64,000 bases of DNA from Salinibacterium sp. SWN167. Lineage in GTDB: Bacteria; Actinomycetota; Actinomycetes; Actinomycetales; Microbacteriaceae. The position numbers and the translations under genes were made by a program. The first letter of the stretch is position 1. Every line of letters starts with the position of its first letter. The notes under the pieces were generated by a model. It ran no database searches and was not told the DNA's origin. It worked only from the letters and a program-made list of their open reading frames with translations. The stretch lies in the NCBI RefSeq assembly GCF_015864665.1, contig NZ_JADYWU010000001.1:186001-250000 (forward strand), in the 5' to 3' direction. Of the stretch, positions 31,181 to 39,293 are shown piece by piece.

Positions 31181-32245
31181 GTGGCTCGAGTAACCATCCA
31201 GCATGTGGCGCAGGCCGCTGGCGTTTCCCCCAGCACCGTCTCCAACTTCCTCAACGACCGTCAGGGTCGAATGGTCGCTGCGACACGAACACGCATTGAG
31301 ACGGCGATCTCAGAACTCGGCTACCGGCCCAACCGTGCGGCCCGCCAGTTGCGCAATGGCAAAACTCAAACCGTTGGCCTCGTCGTGCCGTCTGTCGGCA
31401 ACCCCTTCTGGGGAGCATTCGCTCACGAGGTTGAGGTGGCAGCGCTGGCTTTGGGATGCAGCGTTCTGCTCTGCAACAGCGAGCGCGATCCCGAACGCGA
31501 GCGCCGCTATGTCGAAGAGCTGTGGGAAGACGGCGTGCGCAGCATCATCCTCTGCACCTCATTGCCGTCGCTCGATCACGTCAGCAATGTGATCGCCGAG
31601 GGCCTCCGTCTTGTCACTTTTGATCGACCAGCTCAACCAAATGATCCCGAATCGGTGGTGAGCATCAGCATCGACAACAACGTGGGCGGCCAGGTCGCGA
31701 CCGCGCATCTCCTCGAGCTTGGCCACACGAGCATCGCCTTTGTGTCTGGTTCGATTCGCTCGGTCAACCGTTCAGCGCGCTACCGCGGGTATTGCGATGC
31801 CATCGAAGCTGCTGGGCTCTCGGTCGCTGACATGCCGCAATGGACAGGGATGGATGCCGCACACTTCGGCGACGTCGAAGCTGCCGAAGTGGGGCGGGCT
31901 GCCGCACGCGACCTCTTCGCTGACCCGAAGAATGCCCCCACTGCGGTGGTAGCGATCAATGACATGACGGCACTGGGATTCTGCCGCGGCCTGCGCGATT
32001 TGGGGCTCAAGGTCGGGCGCGATGTTTCTGTGATCGGCTTTGACGACATCATCCTCGCTGACCTTTATGACCCGCCACTGACGAGCGTTCGCCAACCCAT
32101 CACGCGGATGGCGCAGCTTGCCGTTTCGGAGGCTGTCGAGCGCGGCTCGAACGAGTCGACCGACCCGGGCAGCTCGGTTCTCTTGCGCCCAGAGCTTGTG
32201 GTGCGAGAGTCTACGGAGCATGTCCCCTCAACCCCACGACCGTAA
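31181..32245 (+). CDS. LacI-family transcriptional regulator
   Basis: The 354-residue repressor has the LacI helix-turn-helix at residues 4-25 (TIQHVAQAAGVSPSTVSNFL), the hinge region to about 60 and a periplasmic-binding-protein-like sugar domain (VGLVVPSVGNPFWGAFAHEV through VIGFDDIILADLYDPPLT). GTG at 31181 is preceded by AAAGGAGGT, a near-perfect ribosome-binding site. It is divergent from the ABC transporter/heparinase operon. Three TCGTTAC-containing sites in the gap suggest it represses both directions until an oligosaccharide or sugar acid binds. Its 3' end overlaps the next gene by 26 bp. Confidence 0.92.
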   Translation: MARVTIQHVAQAAGVSPSTVSNFLNDRQGRMVAATRTRIETAISELGYRPNRAARQLRNGKTQTVGLVVPSVGNPFWGAFAHEVEVAALALGCSVLLCNSERDPERERRYVEELWEDGVRSIILCTSLPSLDHVSNVIAEGLRLVTFDRPAQPNDPESVVSISIDNNVGGQVATAHLLELGHTSIAFVSGSIRSVNRSARYRGYCDAIEAAGLSVADMPQWTGMDAAHFGDVEAAEVGRAAARDLFADPKNAPTAVVAINDMTALGFCRGLRDLGLKVGRDVSVIGFDDIILADLYDPPLTSVRQPITRMAQLAVSEAVERGSNESTDPGSSVLLRPELVVRESTEHVPSTPRP

Positions 32246-32591
32246 GCGTCCCGCTCTTCTCCGCCACTGGAATGCGACCGCGATCACTTTTGCGGTGCTC
32301 TCCGTCGTCGGTCTGGTCGGCACGTGGATCTTCAACGCGCTGGCAATCGTGCAGATGCGCGACTACCTCGGCGACTGGTTCGGCAGCGGCCCGGCCGTCA
32401 ACTCGCTCGGCGTCGACCTTCTCGTCGTGGCCGTTGCGGGCAGCATCCTGATCATCATCGAAGCGCGTCGCCTCGGGATGAAGCGGGCCTGGCTCTACAT
32501 CGTGCTCTCGGGCATCACGGCCTTCGCGTTCACCTTCCCGCTGTTTCTCGCAATGCGCGAGCGCAAGCTCGTGAAGCTCGGGCGCCACTAG
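32220..32591 (+). CDS. DUF2834 small membrane protein
   Basis: The 123-residue protein has three membrane segments and the DUF2834 pattern VGLVGTWIFNALAIVQM, LGVDLLVVAVAGSILIIIEARRLGMKRAWLYIVLS and PLFLAMRERKL. Function of the family is unknown. The ATG at 32220 lies inside the 3' end of the lacI gene (26-bp overlap in another frame), with GGAG just before it. The open frame extends further upstream, but only within lacI. It converges with the lipoprotein gene, 10 bp away. Confidence 0.75.
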   Translation: MSPQPHDRKRPALLRHWNATAITFAVLSVVGLVGTWIFNALAIVQMRDYLGDWFGSGPAVNSLGVDLLVVAVAGSILIIIEARRLGMKRAWLYIVLSGITAFAFTFPLFLAMRERKLVKLGRH

Positions 32592-32601
32592 CCCCAAGTG
32601 A

Positions 32602-33201
32602 TTACTCCAAAGCGTCAGGAAGCTCGTAGGTGTCGAACTCTTCTCCCGAAGCCGAGTCGATGTAGGTCACGACAACCCGCCTGTCATCTAGCGAAATTCC
32701 ATCGAACGACTGGAAGAGCATCGCTTGGAGTCCGAGGCTGAACGGAATGAACTGAGCGGAAAACGAGTCTTCGAACGCCGCGCGGTCTACGGTCATGGCG
32801 AAGGTGGCGAATTTGTCATCGTGCGTGATCTCTTCGATCGATGCTTCCGTGCTCAGCGTTTCGGCGATGCTGTCGTCGATTCCGCTGGCCATCTCAGCAA
32901 TCAGCTCGGCGTGCACTGATTTGGGAATGGTGTACTCGACCGAACCGTCGTCGTTGACGACCGCTTTGTAGCCGGACTCCTCCGCACTTGTTTGGATCTC
33001 CTCCGCGTTCATGTCTTCGAAGAAGCTCGCCGGCAGCGTCACGACGACGTCAAGAAATTTCTCTTCGACCGCAATGCCACCTTCGGCTGACGATGAGGGT
33101 TCCGGATCATTGCTCGCTCCAGAGGATGCGCAACCAGACATCATTGTGCAGGCCACAATCGCTGCCGCGATAACGCTCATGGTCTTAGTTCTAACAATCA
33201 C
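32602..33201 (-). CDS. Putative lipoprotein
   Basis: I do not recognise the family. The 199-residue protein has a lipoprotein signal with the lipobox MSGC (cysteine near residue 24), a short Ser-rich linker and an acidic domain containing FLDVVVTLPASFFEDM and EYTIPKSVHAELIAEMA. It is probably anchored outside the membrane. The start is GTG at 33199-33201 with AGGGGA upstream; the ATG seven codons later is an alternative and would still leave a full signal peptide. It is divergent from pdxY, with a 140-bp gap that holds no other clear feature. Confidence 0.65.
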   Translation of the reverse strand: MIVRTKTMSVIAAAIVACTMMSGCASSGASNDPEPSSSAEGGIAVEEKFLDVVVTLPASFFEDMNAEEIQTSAEESGYKAVVNDDGSVEYTIPKSVHAELIAEMASGIDDSIAETLSTEASIEEITHDDKFATFAMTVDRAAFEDSFSAQFIPFSLGLQAMLFQSFDGISLDDRRVVVTYIDSASGEEFDTYELPDALE

Positions 33202-33341
33202 AAAATCCCCTAAATCGCTTCAATAAGTCAAAATTGAGGTTATCTAGCGCCCCTCATCAAGCGCGCCCCCACGTTGTGGTGACGCAGCTGTTCGCCTTCG
33301 GGAGAAAAGCGCCCTCTACAAGAAGGTGGGAGAATCAAAGG

Positions 33342-34193
33342 ATGAAGATCCTCTCGATTCAGTCCGCAGTCGCGTTTGGTCATGTCGGCAACTCCGCTGC
33401 GGTGTTCCCGCTGCAGCGCATCGGCGTCGAGGTTGTGCCGGTCTATACAGTCAACTTCTCTAACCACACCGGCTACGGCGCGTGGCGCGGGCCGATGATC
33501 GACCCCAGCGATGTCTCCGAGGTCATTGCGGGCGTCGAGGACCGCGGAGTCTTCCCTCAGATCGATGTCATCCTCTCGGGCTACCAGGGCGGTGAGGGCA
33601 TCGGCGATGTCATCATCGACGCCGTTGCGCGCGTCAAGGCGGCGAACCCCCACGCGATTTACGCGTGCGATCCCGTGATGGGCAATGCGAAATCCGGATG
33701 CTTCGTGGCCCCGGCCATCCCGATCCTGCTTCGTGAGCGCGTGGTGCCTGTCGCCGACATCATCACCCCGAACCAGTTCGAGCTGGGTTTTCTCACCGAA
33801 ACCGAGCCTGACACCATCGAATCGACGCTGGCATCTGCAGATCTCGCCCGCGCGATGGGCCCGAGCACTGTTCTTGTGACGAGCGTGGAGCGTCCCGACC
33901 GTGAGACCGACACGATTGAAATGATGGTCGTGACGGATGCCGGGGCGTGGATCGTGCAAACCCCGAAGCTTCCCATCAAGGCCAACGGTTCCGGTGACGT
34001 GACCGCCGCGCTCTTCACCGCCCACTTTGTGCGCACCGGCGACGCCGCGGATGCCTTGGCTCGCACGGCATCCAGCGTCTTCGACCTGCTCACCAAGACC
34101 CTCGAGTCTGGCGACCGCGAGCTGCAGCTCGTTGAATCGCAAGAGTTCTACGCGCACCCGCAGATGCAGTTCACTGCGCGCCAGGTTCGCTAG
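33342..34193 (+). CDS. pdxY: Pyridoxal kinase
   Basis: PdxY phosphorylates pyridoxal to pyridoxal 5'-phosphate (B6 salvage). The 283-residue ribokinase-fold protein starts MKILSIQSAVAFGHVGNSAA, has the substrate segment FSNHTGYGAWRG, the DPVMG block (YACDPVMGNAKSGCF), ITPNQFELGFLTE and the catalytic GSGD in ANGSGDVTAALF. The frame is open 36 codons upstream, but the family N terminus sets the ATG at 33342. GGGAG lies rather far upstream and a GAGAAT hexamer ends 6 bp before the ATG, so leader use is unclear. A strong terminator follows at 34226-34253. Confidence 0.93.
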   Translation: MKILSIQSAVAFGHVGNSAAVFPLQRIGVEVVPVYTVNFSNHTGYGAWRGPMIDPSDVSEVIAGVEDRGVFPQIDVILSGYQGGEGIGDVIIDAVARVKAANPHAIYACDPVMGNAKSGCFVAPAIPILLRERVVPVADIITPNQFELGFLTETEPDTIESTLASADLARAMGPSTVLVTSVERPDRETDTIEMMVVTDAGAWIVQTPKLPIKANGSGDVTAALFTAHFVRTGDAADALARTASSVFDLLTKTLESGDRELQLVESQEFYAHPQMQFTARQVR

Positions 34194-34225
34194 CGAACTG
34201 CGCACAGCGTAGAGCAGACCAAGAA

Positions 34226-34253
34226 GAAAAGGCCCACCAACCGGTGGGCCTTT
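34226..34253 (+). terminator. Rho-independent terminator between pdxY and tRNA-Leu
   Basis: AAAAGGCCCACC (34226-34237), loop AACC and GGTGGGCCTTTT (34242-34253) form a 12-bp stem followed by more T-rich sequence. The A-rich other side makes it active for the minus-strand tRNA transcript as well. Confidence 0.9.
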
Positions 34254-34282
34254 TCTTTTACTTCTTGTGTGCGATTGCACTG

Positions 34283-34366
34283 TGCGCGAGGGGGGACTTG
34301 AACCCCCACGTCCTTTCGAACACACGGACCTGAACCGTGCGCGTCTACCAATTCCGCCACTCACGC
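34283..34366 (-). tRNA. tRNA-Leu (anticodon CAG)
   Basis: The reverse complement folds as a class II tRNA with a long variable arm. The acceptor stem is 5' GCGTGAG with 3' CTCGCGC and discriminator A. The anticodon loop TTCAGGT between CACGG and CCGTG gives CAG. The T arm is GGGGGTTCAAGTCCCCC. CCA is not encoded. A short inverted repeat (GTTGAGT/ACTCAAC, 34371-34389) lies just upstream in the precursor leader. Confidence 0.95.
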
Positions 34367-34447
34367 GTGGGTTGAGTTGAACACTCAACTGAGTGAGATT
34401 ATCACAGCGCCCAGTGGTTCAGCGATTCCGGGTCCAGAAGATGAATA

Positions 34448-34475
34448 GTGACGATTCACAGCTTCGTCATATAGT
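34448..34475 (+). promoter_or_regulatory. Promoter of the M23 peptidase gene
   Basis: GTGACG (34448-34453), a 16-bp spacer and TATAGT (34470-34475). The leader would be about 95 bases. Otherwise the 211-bp gap 34367-34577 shows nothing certain. Confidence 0.5.
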
Positions 34476-34577
34476 CTCGATAGCTGTCCGTGTGCCTAAC
34501 GCTACGGGTTCAACCAGACTTGATCCAAAATCTGTCCAACCAGACAGAACACAGACCACACCCCTGGGGGTTACCGC

Positions 34578-35294
34578 GTGAAACGATTGCTGATAATCAG
34601 CACAGTCATGGCTGTTGTCGTGAGTGTGACTGTTCCAGCCGCAGCACACATGGAGCCCTCGTCGCGCGAAATCGAGTCGACTGCTTCTGCAGCGTCGGCA
34701 TCCGCAATTTTGCAGCAGTCTGCTGCTATCGCCCCCACAGAACCCGCACAGACTGTGCCGATCCAGTCTTTCGCTTCTTCGGTAGAAACCGAAATTTCAG
34801 CCGCTACTCGCGACGCCATCAAGGTAAAAGCGCCCGAGCCCGAGCCCGAGCCTGTTGTTGAGGTCTATGCCGCAGCGCCTTCGGGTTCATTCTCCGGAAG
34901 CTACAACGGTGCCTTCGCTGGTTTCCTCACTCAGTGGCCGGCTAACGCTCCTGTCAACGATGGCTTCGGCTACCGCGGATCAGAATTCCACGGCGGAATC
35001 GACATCATGACCGGCAGCGGCATGACGGTCGTGTCGGCGGCACCCGGCGTCGTTACTCAGGTCACCTACGGTGGCGGCTGGGGTCAATACGTCAAGGTCG
35101 ATCACGGCAGCGGCGTTTCCACGCTCTACGCTCACTTCATTCAAGGCTCGCAAATGGTCTCCCCCGGCCAAACTGTTGCAGCAGGCACCCCCCTCGGCCT
35201 GAGCGGCAGCACCGGTTACGTCACCGTCGCCCACCTCCACTTTGAGACCTACGTCAACGGCACACGCGTTGACCCGATGGGTCTCCTGCCCTAA
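34578..35294 (+). CDS. Secreted M23-family peptidase (LytM/VanX-like peptidoglycan endopeptidase)
   Basis: The 238-residue protein has a signal peptide (KRLLIISTVMAVVVSVTVPAAAHM), a disordered middle with an EPEPEPEP run near residue 92 (encoded by CCCGAG hexamer repeats) and a C-terminal LytM domain with zinc ligands in EFHGGIDI (HxxxD) and HLHFE. It would cut peptide cross-links of the cell wall. The start is GTG at 34578, with GGGGG about 9 bp upstream. It lies just before the fhaA-to-pknB growth operon but has its own promoter-like sequence. No lysozyme or NlpC domain is attached. Confidence 0.88.
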   Translation: MKRLLIISTVMAVVVSVTVPAAAHMEPSSREIESTASAASASAILQQSAAIAPTEPAQTVPIQSFASSVETEISAATRDAIKVKAPEPEPEPVVEVYAAAPSGSFSGSYNGAFAGFLTQWPANAPVNDGFGYRGSEFHGGIDIMTGSGMTVVSAAPGVVTQVTYGGGWGQYVKVDHGSGVSTLYAHFIQGSQMVSPGQTVAAGTPLGLSGSTGYVTVAHLHFETYVNGTRVDPMGLLP

Positions 35295-35374
35295 TTGCTC
35301 AACCGTGGGTAACGGGTTAGCGACATGCACCAGCTAACATCGACGTACTACAACGAGCCACAACGAGGAGAGCT

Positions 35375-36091
35375 TTGGGTCTTCTGGACAACTTTGAACG
35401 AGGTCTCGAACGCGCCGTTAATGGCGCTTTCGCTAAGACCTTCAAGAGTGGTCTGCAACCCGTCGAGATCACGAGCGCCTTGCGCCGCGAACTCGACACG
35501 CAGGCTGCCGTTGTATCGCGAGACCGCATCCTCGTACCCAACAACTTCACCGTGCGCCTCAGCCAAAGCGACTATCAGCGGATGGCTGGCCTCGGCAGCA
35601 CCCTCCTCTCTGAACTGACCGAGTTGGTGCAGCGTCACGCCACCGCCCAGCACTATTCGTTCTCTGGCGGTATCTCTATCGCTCTTGTCCCCGATGATTC
35701 CCTCAGCCAGGGGATGATCGAAGTCGACTCTGTCAATGTGAAGGGCACCGTCGCTTGGACTCCGGTACTCGACATCAACGGCACTCGTCACACCCTTAAG
35801 CACGCCCGTACGATCATTGGTCGCGGCAGCGAAGCCGACATCACGCTCGACGACAATGGCATTTCACGCAAGCATGTTGAGATCCTGTGGGACGGCAGCC
35901 GTGCCGAAGTTAACGATCTGAACTCCACAAATGGGTCAAAACTGAACGGATCGCCAGTTTCTCGTGCACCACTCGCGCCGGAATCCGTGATTGATATCGG
36001 TCGAACCCGTATCGTATTCCGTGTGCTTGCCCAATCTGCAGATGTCGACCAGCCCGCTGATCGTCGCGACGACAGGGGGTTCACCCTATGA
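35375..36091 (+). CDS. fhaA: FHA-domain protein FhaA (DUF3662 plus FHA)
   Basis: The 238-residue protein has an N-terminal DUF3662 domain (MGLLDNFERGLERAVNGAFA to about residue 110), a short linker and a C-terminal FHA domain with the phosphothreonine-binding residues in IIGRGSEADITL, ISRKHVEI and LNSTNG. In mycobacteria FhaA binds phosphorylated MviN and PknB-family kinases and controls wall synthesis at the pole. The start is TTG at 35375, set by GAGGAG 5 bp upstream and by the conserved N terminus. It opens the operon fhaA-fhaB-pstP-rodA-pbpA-pknA-pknB. A possible -10 (TAACAT) lies at 35335-35340. Confidence 0.92.
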   Translation: MGLLDNFERGLERAVNGAFAKTFKSGLQPVEITSALRRELDTQAAVVSRDRILVPNNFTVRLSQSDYQRMAGLGSTLLSELTELVQRHATAQHYSFSGGISIALVPDDSLSQGMIEVDSVNVKGTVAWTPVLDINGTRHTLKHARTIIGRGSEADITLDDNGISRKHVEILWDGSRAEVNDLNSTNGSKLNGSPVSRAPLAPESVIDIGRTRIVFRVLAQSADVDQPADRRDDRGFTL

Positions 36092-36615
36092 GTGAACTAA
36101 CCCTCCTTTTGTTGCGCGTTGCGTTCTTGGCCGTCATGTGGGGCTTTATCTTTGCCATCGTGTATGCCTTGCGCTCCGATCTTTTCGGAGAAAAGGTGCG
36201 TCGGATGCCTGTTCAGAACGCAGCTCAGGTGCAGCAAGCTGCTGCAGCACCGGCCGCTCCGGCTCCTGCCGCCGCCCAGCCCACGCGCCCCGTGCCGCCA
36301 GCGCCCGCCGAGGGAAGCTCGCTCGACGCTACGCGCCTCGTCATTGTCTCTGGATCAAAAGAGGGGCTAGAAATTTCGCTCCCCGAAGAGCAGCTCACGA
36401 TTGGCCGCTCGAGTGAATCCGGCCTCGTTATCCGTGACGACTACACCTCCACTCACCACGCACGCTTGTTGCGGTGGGCCGATAGCTGGGTTGTTCAGGA
36501 TCTTGATTCCACGAACGGCACCTTCCTGGCCGGTCAGCGTGTGAGTGTTCCGACGCCAATTCCGTTGAATACGCCGATCAAAATCGGCACTACTAGCTTC
36601 GAACTGCGACGGTAA
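36088..36615 (+). CDS. fhaB: FHA-domain protein FhaB (FipA-like)
   Basis: The 175-residue protein has an N-terminal membrane segment (LLLLRVAFLAVMWGFIFAIVYAL), a flexible Ala/Pro linker (APAAPAPAAAQPTRPVPPAP) and a C-terminal FHA domain with LTIGRSSESGLVI, TSTHHARLLR and LDSTNGTF. FhaB reads phosphothreonine marks made by PknA/PknB and links them to cell division in mycobacteria. The ATG overlaps the fhaA stop (ATGA), so the two are coupled, and pstP follows after 4 bp. Confidence 0.92.
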   Translation: MSELTLLLLRVAFLAVMWGFIFAIVYALRSDLFGEKVRRMPVQNAAQVQQAAAAPAAPAPAAAQPTRPVPPAPAEGSSLDATRLVIVSGSKEGLEISLPEEQLTIGRSSESGLVIRDDYTSTHHARLLRWADSWVVQDLDSTNGTFLAGQRVSVPTPIPLNTPIKIGTTSFELRR

Positions 36616-36619
36616 CTGA

Positions 36620-37864
36620 ATGGCCACTTCGGGCAACAGTGCTGCCGCCTCCCATGTGGGAAAGGTTCGGGCTAACAACCAGGACAGTGCGTACGCCGGC
36701 AGTCACCTCTTTATCGTCGCGGACGGCATGGGTGGTCATGCTGGCGGTGACGTCGCCTCCGCAATCACTATCAAGCACGTTGTAGAAGCCGACCACGTTT
36801 TTGAGACAGCGGAAGAAGCAGCTCAGGCGCTGCACGACACTCTGCTCGCCGCCAACCGCATCCTCTCTGACACCGTTATCGAGCACAATGAGCTCACTGG
36901 CATGGGCACCACGGTCAGTGGAATGGTTCGTGTCGGCAACAAGATGGGCATGGCCCACATTGGTGACTCGCGCATTTATTTGTTGCGCGACGGCACCATG
37001 AAGCAAATGACTCACGACCACACCTTCGTGCAACGTCTGGTCGAAAGCGGCCGTATCACCCTCGAAGAAGCGGCCGTGCATCCGCGGCGATCTGTCTTGA
37101 TGCGGGTGTTGGGTGACGTTGATGCGTCGCCCGAGATCGACACCGAAGTTTTTGACACCCAGCCCGGTGACCGCTGGTTGCTGTGCTCCGACGGTCTGAG
37201 CAGTTTCGTTACTGAAGAGAAAATCGCGGCAATCCTTCGCCGGGTAACCGACTCGGAGGTCGCGACCGAGCGTCTCGTTCAGGCTGCTCTCGATCAGGGT
37301 GCCCCCGACAACGTCACCGTTGTGTTGGTGGATGTCGGCGACGACGCGTCGTCAGCCCACGAGCCGCCGCTCATGGTTGGTTCCGCAGCCTCCCCGCTCT
37401 CGTTCGAGCCGACAATCGTGAAGAAGCCGGTTCGTTTGCCGAACCTGTTGCTGCACCCGTTAAAAGCGACGCAAACCGACGACAGCCACTTCGAGCCCGA
37501 GTCTGACGAGTACTACCAGGCCATCATCCGCGAGGATCGCCGCCGAGTTCGCCGCCGCCGCATTTCGTGGATTACCTTCATCACCCTCACTATCGCAGCG
37601 ATCATTACGGGTCTAGTTCTCGGCTACCAGTACACGCAACAGCAGCACTTCGTGGGGACGGATGACGGCAAGGTTGCGATCTATCAGGGTGTGCAGCAAA
37701 GCATCGGCCCGATTTCGTTGTCCCACGTTTACCAAATCACCGACGTTCGCGTTGTTGATCTTCCCCTCTATTTGCGCTCGAGCGTTGAGAACACCATCAA
37801 TGCGAGTGACCTTGAGGATGCCCAACGCATTGTAGAAATGTTGTCTGATGCCCGTGTCCCCTAG
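36620..37864 (+). CDS. pstP: PP2C-family serine/threonine phosphatase
   Basis: PstP reverses PknA/PknB phosphorylation. The 414-residue protein has the PP2C motifs VADGMGGHAGGDVAS near residue 35, GMGTTVSGMV, AHIGDSRIYLLRDG, LLCSDGLSSFV and APDNVTVVLVDVG near residue 230. These hold the metal-binding aspartates. A basic juxtamembrane stretch (DRRRVRRRR) precedes one membrane segment (WITFITLTIAAIITGLVLGY, about 312-331), and about 80 residues lie outside. The 3' end overlaps rodA by 17 bp, longer than the other overlaps of this operon. Confidence 0.95.
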   Translation: MATSGNSAAASHVGKVRANNQDSAYAGSHLFIVADGMGGHAGGDVASAITIKHVVEADHVFETAEEAAQALHDTLLAANRILSDTVIEHNELTGMGTTVSGMVRVGNKMGMAHIGDSRIYLLRDGTMKQMTHDHTFVQRLVESGRITLEEAAVHPRRSVLMRVLGDVDASPEIDTEVFDTQPGDRWLLCSDGLSSFVTEEKIAAILRRVTDSEVATERLVQAALDQGAPDNVTVVLVDVGDDASSAHEPPLMVGSAASPLSFEPTIVKKPVRLPNLLLHPLKATQTDDSHFEPESDEYYQAIIREDRRRVRRRRISWITFITLTIAAIITGLVLGYQYTQQQHFVGTDDGKVAIYQGVQQSIGPISLSHVYQITDVRVVDLPLYLRSSVENTINASDLEDAQRIVEMLSDARVP

Positions 37865-39293
37865 CGCTGACGCTCGGGCCTCAGCGGCGGCCGGCCCCCG
37901 AGCTATCACCGAAAACATCCGTCTTAAACTGCGGGTTCCTGCGCGCCTGCGCAACCTCGAATTGCTGCTGATCATTGTCGCAATTGGCATCAACTTGGGC
38001 GCTATCGCTCTCGTGCAATTGGGCGCGATGGGCCACCTTGGCTACACCGTCTTGGGCCTCTCGGGATTGCTAGGTGTGCTCGTATTCGCGATGCACATCA
38101 CGCTGCGCAAAACAGCGCGGGATGCCGACCCCCTGATTCTGCCCATCATTACGGTGCTCAACGGTCTCGGTATCGCCATGATCTACCGCATTGATTTGGC
38201 GGACGAATCTACTGGCTGGGGCAGCAGCGGCGTTCGCCAGATCGTCTGGACCGGCATTGCGATCATCATCGCCATGGCGGTGCTCATCATCATCAAGAAT
38301 CACCGAGTGCTGCAGCGCTATCGCTACATCGCAATGTTCAGCGGTATCGCCCTGCTGCTGCTGCCGCTTGCGCCGGTCATTGGCGACACCCGATTCGGCG
38401 CCCGCCTCTGGGTTCAAATCGGTGCGTTCTCTTTCCAACCGGGCGAACTCGCGAAGATCGCTCTCGCGGTGTTCTTCGCTGGGTATCTCGTCTCGGCGCG
38501 TGATTCGCTCTCTATGGTTGGTCGCAAGTTCCTGGGGATGACCTTCCCTCGCGCCCGCGACCTCGGCCCCATCATCGTTGTCTTCGTCGCATCCATGCTC
38601 GTGTTGATCTTCCAACGCGACATGGGAACAGCGTTGCTCTACTTCGGGCTCTTCCTCGTGATGATCTACGTCGCAACAGGGCGGTCGAGCTGGATTCTGC
38701 TCGGAATGGCCATGTTCTTGGGCGGCGCTTTTGTCGCTAGCCGCTACCTCACCTACATTTCTGGCCGTATTGACGCCTGGCTCGATCCCTTCAATCAGGA
38801 GGTCTACGAGGCAACCGGAGGAAGCTACCAGTTGGTTCAGGGCCTTTTCGGTTTCGCTGACGGTGGCCTCATCGGTACCGGGCTTGGACGAGGCAGCCCC
38901 GAGATAACCCCCCTCGCCGAGAGCGACTACATCGTCGCGTCGCTCGGCGAAGAACTGGGACTTATCGGCATCTTCGCAATTCTGGCGTTGTACCTTCTGT
39001 TTGTGTCTCGTGGATTCCGTATCGGCTTTGCCGGTCAAGATGATTTCGGCCGCCTCTTGGGTGTCGGTCTCGCTTTTGTGATCGCCCTCCAGGTCTTTGT
39101 CGTTATCGGTGGCGTCACCCGCGTGATTCCGTTGACGGGTCTCACGACCCCGTTCTTGGCCGCCGGTGGTTCATCGCTGGTCGCCAACTGGATCATTGCA
39201 GCGCTTTTGCTGCGCCTCTCTGACACCGTGCGTCACCAGCCGCAGCTCGTTATTGAGCCCTCGATCGAAAACCGATTGGTGGTGGGACAGTGA
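37848..39293 (+). CDS. rodA: SEDS-family peptidoglycan polymerase RodA
   Basis: RodA is a lipid II glycosyltransferase for cell elongation. The 481-residue protein has a polar 35-residue N terminus, about ten membrane segments and SEDS landmarks: RFGARLWVQIGAFSFQPGELAKIAL and QRDMGTALLYFG in the middle, and ITPLAESDYIVASLGEELG and GLTTPFLAAGGSSLVANW near the end. The ATG at 37848 lies inside the pstP 3' end. The stop overlaps the GTG of pbpA (GTGA), the usual arrangement of a SEDS polymerase with its cognate class B PBP. Confidence 0.94.
   Translation: MPVSPSADARASAAAGPRAITENIRLKLRVPARLRNLELLLIIVAIGINLGAIALVQLGAMGHLGYTVLGLSGLLGVLVFAMHITLRKTARDADPLILPIITVLNGLGIAMIYRIDLADESTGWGSSGVRQIVWTGIAIIIAMAVLIIIKNHRVLQRYRYIAMFSGIALLLLPLAPVIGDTRFGARLWVQIGAFSFQPGELAKIALAVFFAGYLVSARDSLSMVGRKFLGMTFPRARDLGPIIVVFVASMLVLIFQRDMGTALLYFGLFLVMIYVATGRSSWILLGMAMFLGGAFVASRYLTYISGRIDAWLDPFNQEVYEATGGSYQLVQGLFGFADGGLIGTGLGRGSPEITPLAESDYIVASLGEELGLIGIFAILALYLLFVSRGFRIGFAGQDDFGRLLGVGLAFVIALQVFVVIGGVTRVIPLTGLTTPFLAAGGSSLVANWIIAALLLRLSDTVRHQPQLVIEPSIENRLVVGQ

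Noticed and set aside
34440-34577. c-di-AMP (ydaO-type) riboswitch before the M23 peptidase gene
   Set aside because: The leader of about 95 bases is too short and lacks the paired conserved GGGGACCC-type blocks, although such switches often precede wall-peptidase genes.
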